From positions 138,967,686 through 139,031,685 of the forward strand of contig CAXKWD010000005.1 of the NCBI GenBank assembly GCA_964059195.1: a stretch of DNA of 64,000 nucleotides. Direction: 5' to 3'. How positions within the stretch are numbered: the stretch's first letter is position 1; the number at the start of each line of letters is the position of its first letter. This stretch comes from Ectobius pallidus (taxonomy: Eukaryota > Arthropoda > Insecta > Blattodea > Ectobiidae). The notes under the pieces are model-generated. The model worked only from the letters and a program-made list of their open reading frames with translations. It was not told where the DNA came from and did not search any database. This document shows, piece after piece, positions 56,501-64,000 of this stretch. The translations under genes and the position numbers were made by a program.

Positions 56501-59267
56501 AAAAATAACTCAACTGCAGTTAACTTTAAACGAAGAATGGCTGCAAAGGGCAATCAAATAAAAGTTCATTTACAAAGATTGCTCTCACAGCTGTATCCCT
56601 GAAACGGGTTAAAACTTAACAGACTGAAGAAAAAGAAGTAAATAAATATTATCTACGAAATAATGGAGGAAGAGGGAAATCCAAGAGATAACATTTTGTA
56701 CCCTAACCTCCGCTTTAAAAGCTAAAACATGAATTTTAATAGTAATGTAGATGCTAACTACAGCAATAAATCCAGTAGTGATGAATTGGTCTTCCTGTGA
56801 GGTCAAAAATACGTTTATCTACAGCAGTAAATTCTGAGGGCTTGAACAACCAGTGTAACAATCAAACGTAATAATGAAGTATTGTGTGTTTATCGCTACC
56901 CCTGTCAACAATTGGGAAAGAATCACGAGAAGGCAGTGGAGATTGTAGATAGCGAAAACAAAACGTTTCGCGAATGCAATCGTTGTTGCAGATCTTAACT
57001 GTTGTGCTTGAGCAAGCATGATGCCAAGGCAGGTGAATGCTTAAGAAGCTTTTATTGAGCTGGTAATGGTATGCTCAGAAATAAAGAAGGGTATTGTACA
57101 TCTAAGTCAATGAAAAGAACATAACTATCTTGATGGTGTTATTAAAAGAAGATTTTGTACGTTGAACAAGTCGATGAAGTATAAAGACCTACTTATTCAG
57201 AGTTAATTTCTTGGCATTTTGACAAATACATTAGAATAGCCTACTGATATCTACAAACAGGAGTTCTGTTCTGACATCTGTACTAATGCAGTGTATTACA
57301 GTATAAGCCCTACTACCAGATACGTGTTATACGTGTTCTTAGAATCATGATCATAATATAGAGTCTTTAAGAATTAAATTTTGAACATTTTTAACTATTC
57401 AGTTTCGTAATTTTGTTTTAGAGTCCTAGGATTCCTTTTTCTGAAACGGATTTAAAGTTTACAACTTCGTATCAAGAAAGACTGTTTTGGCATAAGTCGG
57501 ACGAAGTTATCTTTTCGAGAATACAGCATTTGGGCCTAAAGTGAAGAAAAATTTAGTAAGTTGCGGCGATGATCAATTGATAATACGTAATAAGTGGATT
57601 TACATAACCATATTTAGTTTAAACAAAAACAAACATTATTTTGAGAGCTTCAAGATAACGGCATTGGATTATGGTGAAAAAGCAAAAGTTCTTTAAACAG
57701 AAGTATCGGATAGCATAAGCCTATTCCGATTAATGGCAGAATCCAGTTAAATCAAGAAAAGTTATATAAATATAAATATATACACACACATTCATGACGG
57801 ATTAAATCATAGGCTAATAATAGGCCTACACAATATCTGGCTTTAGTGTACACTAGAAAGAAAAGAAGGGTATTTGGGTACTCAATATTAGCATTCATAC
57901 CTAATCACGTAAATATTATAAAATTAATGCGCTTAAAAAAGTCGTTTACAGGTCTGGAGTTCTGAATTTCATTTTCTCATTCATCTTATTTTAATTCTCT
58001 TGTATACATTGTTTTATGAGTGATGTTGTTTTTTCTTATTTGGTTATGGTTACGAACCATAGAAATGCTGTCGAACTGGGCCAGAATCGGCCCGCGAAAG
58101 TGGAATAAAAAAAACTAGTTTCAGAGAGATGTAAATATTTGCTTGCAGATAAATACTGGAAGCAAGGATCTGTAAGCTATTTAGTCAGGTGTGTGTTTAA
58201 AGTAGGAATATGACATCATTCTCAGTACACGACGCTATATATTTCTGATCGGGATGTGATTTCGGTCTCCCATTTCAGTTTCCGCCGGTCTTAGTGTTAC
58301 CAAGAGTCAGGTGGCACACCGATTGCTCGAACTCTAGCCGATCCATCACTTGGCCATTGTACACTGGTGTCCAACACAAGGAAGGAGACGGAAAATGAAG
58401 TCTTCACTTTTCTCTAGCTTCCATTCTTCCCCTTAGAATTTTTTCTCATTGCAATCACGTGATGTAAGATAAGTCCTGTTTCTTAAATAAAAAAGGCGCT
58501 TGATTGTAGCTTTTTGTGCGCACTTTAGTTTGTTCATTTCGTGATAAAAGTATTCCATCATTCTTTTGTTGTCACTTTTTTTCCCATTTGGGAGTTATTA
58601 AAATATCCATTCGTTCACAAAAGCACACACAGCAATTCGTTAATTTTGTGCCTCTCTCTTCTTTCACAGAACGCGTACCGAACCAATTGTTTATGAGAAC
58701 ATTTTGTCGAATTCCACAATCATACATATATTTCATTGGATATGGTGGGGTGTATAGAGCAAAATTAAAAACTAACATGAGTTATGCTCACTATTTGTTG
58801 GACCGGTGCGCTTTTAAAAACGTTGCAGTTACGATAAAAGGTTTCATGGACAGTGCAGACTACATTACAATAATATCGAACATCAAATAAAAAAGATATG
58901 AAGGGAAAGTGAAGGTTAGGTTGATATGTGTTTGTGCTCGAAATTTTACCTATACCCAATAACATGAAATGCTTTTAACCTTAAACTAGTCGCGCACAAT
59001 TTGTCACGAACTGTCGCTTGGACTTCTACATACATATGTAGCCCAAATTGCATAGTGGTTTTGTTTCCTTTTTGTAGATTTTTAAAAACATTTTGAGCTT
59101 ACGCTGTGATTTCTTGTACAATTTGTATTCATTGTAAAAGTCAATACTTCATGTTGGCCTATGAGAGATGTGACTGCCTTCAAGACTGGTGTTCGAATAA
59201 GCAGTCACTCCTTCAAATGACAATATAATTATTATCTGAGCAGTGTCAGGTTGAAAAATGTTTACTG
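56501..59267. other. No gene confidently seen
   Basis: Unique AT-rich DNA. A plus frame at 58516-58890 of about 120 codons starts at GTG, has no recognisable domain, and is of chance length. Overlapping minus frames at 58572-58965 are likewise unsupported. Confidence 0.4.
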
Positions 59268-59610
59268 TATAGTGGAGGCTAGACCCATGTAGACAGTCGG
59301 GATGCTTTGAGGATTAAGCCATTGTCTGGCACTTAAGGAGTGGTATGGTACTGACTGAACGGCACTCGTCTGTTGTCCACGTGGAGTCATAGCTAAAATG
59401 TCAAAAATTCAGAAATGAGCATTGATTGGTTGCACACGAAATTCTATTGGCTGTCAGGCAAGTTCAACGCCAAGAAAACTCGCTGAAAATCCAGAATATA
59501 CAACTCTATTGTCCAAGACACCCTCATTTCAAGTTATTTACTGCGGATTATAAGGGTCTGTCGGCATTGCCTTGAAGAAAGTTGTATATGTAGAAGTTGC
59601 CTCCACTATA
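59268..59610 (+). mobile_element. TIR MITE with GTGGAGGC ends, first copy
   Basis: 343 bp, beginning TATAGTGGAGGC and ending GCCTCCACTATA. The ends match over TATAGTGGAGGC, which includes a possible TATA or TA target. The interior is non-coding (TTGTCTGGCACTTAAGGAG, GATTGGTTGCACACG). The superfamily cannot be named from so short a TIR. Confidence 0.88.
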
Positions 59611-59675
59611 CACTAAATTGCGCGTTCAAGTAAACAACTGCTTTGGGCAACAATATACACGATTCCACTCTTAGG

Positions 59676-60020
59676 TATAGTGGAGGCTAGACCTATGTAG
59701 ACAATCGGGATGCTTTGAGGATTAAGCCATTGTCTGGCACTTAAGGAGTGGTATGGTACTGACTGAACGGCAATCGTCTGGTGCCCCACGTGGAGTCATA
59801 GCTAAAATGTCAAAAATTCAGAAATGAGTACTGATTGGTTGCACACGAAATTCTATTGGCTGTCAGGCAAATTAAACGCCCAAGAAAACACGCTGAAAAT
59901 CCAGAATATACAACTCTATTGTCCAAGACACCCTCATTTCAAGTTATTTACTGCGGATTATAAGGGTCTGTCGGCATTGCTTTGAAGAAAGTTGTATATG
60001 TAGAAGTTGCCTCCACTATA
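59676..60020 (+). mobile_element. TIR MITE with GTGGAGGC ends, second copy
   Basis: 345 bp, same orientation and very close in sequence to 59268-59610; the few differences are single-base changes and one-base indels. Separated from the first copy by 65 bp of unrelated sequence. A SINE later inserted at its right edge. Confidence 0.9.
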
Positions 60021-60382
60021 TTGGATAGCTTTATTTAAATGAAATAAAAAAAATAAATAAACCCCATGGCACTAACATCCCAGAAGGGACAAGGCCTACC
60101 ACCCGACTGCTGCGTCATCTATCATAGGTAGTCGGCAGGATTGGGGGGCATGTGGTCAGCATGATGACATCCACGGCCGTTAATGGTGGTTTCCATGACC
60201 GGAACCGCTACTTCTCTATCAAGTAGCGCCTCAATTTGAATAACGAGGCTGAGTGCAACCCAACCAGACCTCCCTACCTCAAAAAAATCCGAGGAGGTAC
60301 CGGGGATCGAACCCGGGGCGACGGATCTGTAGCCGGCGACGCTAACCACAAGATCACGCCGGCGGTCAGGTATTGGATAGCT
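60019..60382 (-). mobile_element. SINE-1 copy d with 12-bp target duplication
   Basis: Most complete SINE-1 copy, minus orientation, body 60031-60370. It is flanked by TATTGGATAGCT at 60019-60030 and 60371-60382. On the minus strand it has CCGCCGGCGTGATCTTGTGG, GTTAGCGTCGCCGGC, and B box GGTTCGATCCC (complement of 60303-60313). It then runs through the body to a T/A-rich tail (60031-60062 in + coordinates). The left TSD overlaps the last TA of the MITE copy, so it inserted after the MITE. The 92-codon minus frame inside it is not a gene. Confidence 0.92.
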
Positions 60383-61738
60383 ATCATCAAATAATCGCAA
60401 TCACCAACAAATATAGCCACCCAAAATATTAATTTCAATTTATTTTGAAATTACGTTTGGATACGAGTTGCGGCCGAATTAATAATTTACATGGCTGAGA
60501 CAGGTTGGTTGCGGACATAGGCCTACTTTTTTAAAGATACAATACTACGTTGCGTGAAGCTACGTTTCTTGAACGGATTTGGGCCCAACTTTCCGCCACC
60601 ATTAATAAGACAACGAATAGCTGTGAAATCCTTCAAGCAAAACTGAATAGCTTGTCTTAACTTACAACAGAAACCCCAATATCTACAATGCTGTTGACAT
60701 TTAGATTGAAACGTGCATCAAATGCAGAAGTCTAATGTCAAGAAAGACACGAAACATTTTATAAATATAAATTTTTATAGAGGGAAAAATGACAAGGATG
60801 GAGAGAAAAGATATTTGAATTAGTATAAAAAAGTAACTTCAAATTGTTGTAGTAAACTTTACATTAGGGCATTGGCATTGTGTTGTATAACTTTTTTAAT
60901 TGACTACAAGTAACCTATTTTTGAAAGACTATTCAGCCAACCTTCACGCGGTATCTCCTGGGTAACGCTAATAGACTGACTAACACCTGATTACCTGGCC
61001 GCAAGTCAGACGTCCTTCTCAATATGCTGGGCCGCAATTAGTACGTAAATTTGAGACTGGTCCTCAACTTAGTTTTATCGGAAATTACGAATCCGTAGAT
61101 TTTCAATCAATAATAAATAATAATCCTTTATTATTCCGTATTCGTAGCGAGTAACACAAAATCTTCTCTGCTTTTCTTGAAAACAAAGCTGATAAAGTAC
61201 AGGCAATAATGTAAAAGTAATTGCATTCAGAGTATGACTCAAACAAGCAAGAATAAAGCACGTAATGCTGATCGTGTCGTACGTACCATCAGATATCTTT
61301 TAACACACCAGTAAGTAAACAAGCAAACTTCAGCAAATCACGAAGATGGAATACAAAGTAACTTACAGCTATAGGCTAGTACTTCTTTCTTGTTCAAAAG
61401 AGAAAAAAACAAATTGGCGGCCACAAAAGAAAGGGCATAGGAAAGCGATTTAATAAGAGAACTTGAGTGGAGATACATTAAAGTGAAAATTGTTTATAAA
61501 TTGTTGCGAGAGGGGGAGAGAGGTAATTTATGCCTTCACGCAATCATGCACCGTTCCGCCCAGTTTGATCTGGAGGAGACATGAACTTAGCAGTTTCTTG
61601 TGAATTTGCGTGTCAAAAGTGGAGCAGTGGATGAAGTCTGTTTAGTTTTACCTCCCAGTAATAGAAACAGGCGCCAAGGAACCATTTGGAGACATGGAGT
61701 TGCAAAAGCCATCGTCTGCTTCTTAGTTACGGCACCAC

Positions 61739-61739
<1 letters not shown>
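60383..61739. other. No gene seen
   Basis: Unique DNA with no recognised motif. Confidence 0.5.

Positions 61740-61800
<61 letters not shown>
61740..61800. repeat. (AAT)n microsatellite
   Basis: About 20 uninterrupted AAT units, read as polyasparagine inside an 80-codon frame that is not a gene. Confidence 0.97.
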
Positions 61801-61857
61801 CATATAAAATGGGTATATTTTCTGAGGGGAAAAATTATGTGAGAATCATTTCCCCCC

Positions 61858-62147
61858 ACCCCCGGACATAGGCGTAACGAGGGGAGGGTTTTGGGGGTTT
61901 GAACCCCCCCCCATTGATTAAGAAAGGTAAAATAGTACTATTTATTTATTTATTGTGATATATCACCTTTTTAAAAAGTCTGCTTATAAATTACTTAATA
62001 TAAGTTTAAAGCGTGGGAAGCTTAAAACTCGTTATTGTGCACCTCAATTTTTAAAATTTTCCGGGGGGAGGACCCCGGAACTCCCCTCTCCAGATGTTAT
62101 AACCCCCCCCCCCATATGGTCGGCCTGGTTACGCCTTTGCCCCCGGA
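61858..62147. mobile_element. GC-edged TIR MITE
   Basis: The left end CCCCGGACATAGGCGTAACG and the right end (reverse complement CCGGGGGCAAAGGCGTAACC) form imperfect TIRs of about 24 bp. Inside each end is a long C run (61906-61912 and 62103-62113). The AT-rich interior is about 200 bp. Frames at 61955-62253 run across it and are not genes. Target duplication unclear because of C runs. Confidence 0.72.
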
Positions 62148-63115
62148 GCCCACGACCATAGACCATACGTCGGTTTCAACAACTTTACGGCGCATTTGTT
62201 CTATTACTCCATTTAACTTTTCATTAAATTTCACTACCACACATGAGCATTAGGATTTTTCTCACCTCTTATACCGTCATAGAAGGAATGAACACTTTGC
62301 TACCCATCCTTCACGAAAGCGCAATCCCTTGCTTAAGAAGAACTTAAGACGAAAATCTTTCTTTCAGTTAATTTGTATGGGGAAGGACTTTTCAGTAAAG
62401 GTCGATTTCAATACAAGAGTTTCTATGCAAAATTTAAAGTCAGCCATTGGGATGATTTTCATTAAATCAGTAATATATTGCAAAAACGTTATATCGAGTT
62501 TCAAGCTCGATGACATCATTTGAGGTAAAATATTTTCAAAATAATTATTTTGTTTAACTCATTAAATAAAACAACAGCATTGGTCTTGTTTAAAAAAGAA
62601 CGGTAGATCTACTTTTTTGAATACCACAAAATTGCCATCCAGGTGAAATTGCAATGCAATTATGGAAATTATGGGAGTCCTCAGTTGTGGAGGAGTTGTC
62701 TGTTCAATTCATTTGATCAAATTTCAGAATTCCATATAGCATTCACATTGTTTAAAACTAGCAATTATCTGTGTAGCTGTAATCCGATCCAGTAAAAATA
62801 AGTAAAAACTGCATAGTGCTGAAATTTGCTTTGTTCATATGCATAAGTCGTGTGGGCGGTCAGTCGGCGACAAGAATATCTGCTCATTAACGTAAAATAA
62901 TCCTCTTGTCTACATCAGATGCATGTGAAAGCACGTCACTTCAATTCTTGCTCTGCGCCAGACAGATATTCGTAATATGTCCCTCCTTGCAAGAGTCAAC
63001 GGAATAACAGATCAGCTTAATTTTCCTTTAAGCTATGTGCAAATGAATGTCTCTTCAATTTAATGAGTATTAAAATCATTAAAATTATTTCTTTCCCTCT
63101 TTCTTTCTTCCTTTA
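62148..63115. other. No gene seen
   Basis: AT-rich unique DNA with no motif recognised. Confidence 0.5.
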
Positions 63116-63756
63116 CCTTAGTTTTACCTCTACCTTTTAGGGACATGTAAGCGACCCACACAACCAAGGCTTATAGATCCGCGACCTGTCGAGAAAGGGA
63201 TTATCTATGGATCACATAATACTGTTTTGATCAGACAAGGGCATGGAGGGCCTCCCCATTATGAGTAATCAGCCGAAAGCCAGGGCCTCCTCCGAGACAA
63301 CTCGAACGCATAGGACGAGACACACCATTCACACATACATACACCCTGAACAAGGCGAGGATGGGATGAAGATGATAATGACGGCCAGATGATATTCTTG
63401 TACCAGAAGGATCTTAAGTTACCGAATATTTGTCTCAGGTGAGGAAAAACCCCGGAAGATACCCCACCTAGGTAACCAGTCCCGACCAGGATTCGAACCC
63501 AAGCCGCTGCGTGAGAGGAGCGAACGCATCCCCTACGCCACAGCAAAGGACATTGTTATCTTTAGTCTAAAAAACTGCAATGCACTTCCTTTCAGATGTA
63601 TTTGTGATCTTTGAAAATTATTATTTCACAGTGAACTTTGTTATGAGATGTCATCATCGTGAGGTTATTAGAGGTTCAAGAAACTTCTTTCTTTATCTTA
63701 GTTTTACCTCTCCCATTTTAGTGACATTACGCCACCCACGCCACCCTGGCCTTAAG
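63116..63756 (+). repeat. Pair of about 65-bp direct repeats flanking SINE-2
   Basis: 63105-63170 and 63685-63752 share CTTAGTTTTACCTCT, C..TTTTAG.GACAT, GCGACCCAC / GCCACCCACGCCACC and GGC at about 75% identity. The SINE-2 copy lies between them. Confidence 0.6.
63235..63545 (-). mobile_element. SINE-2 (second tRNA-derived SINE family)
   Basis: On the minus strand it starts GCTGTGGCGTAGGGGATGCG and has B box GGTTCGAATCC (complement of 63490-63500). It then continues TGGTTACCTAGGTGGGGTAT, TTTTTCCTCACCTGAG and a downstream body ending near GGAGGCCCTCCATG. It differs in sequence from SINE-1 throughout. No clear target duplication seen. The 95-codon minus frame through it is a repeat artefact. 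Confidence 0.8.
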
Positions 63757-64000
63757 AAACCAAATACAAAAAGCTTGCATTCTTATGCTACCAAAAAAAA
63801 AGTTTGAATTTTTATGGGTACAGGCAGTGGTCCTATTTTACGGTGAACAAAGAACTTAAATTTTGGTGTAAAAATTGGGTTAATTTCGGTGTTATATCGC
63901 TTAATATAGGCCTAACATTTCAGCATTATTTCACATTAAAACAAGTGTTAGACTCTGGTGATGCAAAATATTGCATATTTCTGCAAAAATACGTCATCAA

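Noticed and set aside
58516..58890. Plus frame of about 120 codons
   Set aside because: Starts at GTG, has no motif, and about one frame of this length is expected by chance at this composition.
60122..60400. 92-codon minus-strand frame
   Set aside because: It lies inside the SINE-1 copy and includes its tRNA-like promoter, so it is not a protein gene.
63259..63546. 95-codon minus-strand frame
   Set aside because: It lies inside SINE-2 and starts at the tRNA-like end.

Overview
The window looks like eukaryotic, most likely insect, nuclear DNA. It is AT-rich (roughly two thirds A+T by eye), has no bacterial-style gene packing, and is full of microsatellites, decayed non-LTR retrotransposons (LINEs), tRNA-derived SINEs and small terminal-inverted-repeat (TIR) DNA transposons. 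The palindrome TAGGCCTA occurs about two dozen times. A cockroach- or termite-like genome is my guess from the repeat style, but no host gene recognisable here fixes the species. I find no rRNA, functional tRNA, CRISPR array or complete protein-coding gene. The window is best read as intergenic or intronic sequence. Nearly every long open frame is random or lies inside a repeat.

Layout. 0-9 kb: a SINE-1 remnant, simple repeats, two copies of an unknown dispersed repeat (family A), a 213-bp direct duplication, a LINE 3' end and a minus-strand LINE reverse-transcriptase (RT) remnant. 8.6-10 kb: a SINE-1 copy with a 15-bp target-site duplication (TSD) and a 491-bp hAT element with a perfect 8-bp TSD. 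12.7-16 kb: two readable LINE C-termini, one per strand. 17.7-24 kb: a hAT-like relic; a mariner with a rearranged interior that forms a long hairpin; a LINE tail interrupted by a small MITE; a 157-bp tandem array fused to half of a pogo-like element; and a hAT MITE sitting in a (TTA)n tract. 24-34 kb: mostly unique AT-rich DNA with short duplications. 34-46 kb: further hAT MITEs, a 177-bp tandem duplication, a LINE tail, a SINE-1 copy, and the best host regulatory candidate, a perfect RFX X-box just upstream of an ATG with a splice donor (about 43.96-44.03 kb). 46-64 kb: unique DNA, a CpG-rich patch, a fold-back repeat, adjacent hAT and pogo-like MITEs, two near-identical MITEs in direct orientation with a SINE inserted at the edge of the second, a GC-rich TIR element and a second SINE family.

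How it works together. The autonomous elements represented (LINEs, mariner, hAT, pogo) survive only as fragments or non-autonomous derivatives, and no intact transposase or reverse transcriptase is present. Conserved parts are the ends and RNA structures needed for mobilisation: TIRs, TSDs, tRNA-like promoter boxes, and a LINE 3' hairpin followed by a short tandem tail. Host function, if present, is limited to possible promoters near 43.9, 51.6-51.8 and 52.9 kb and to possible very small exons.
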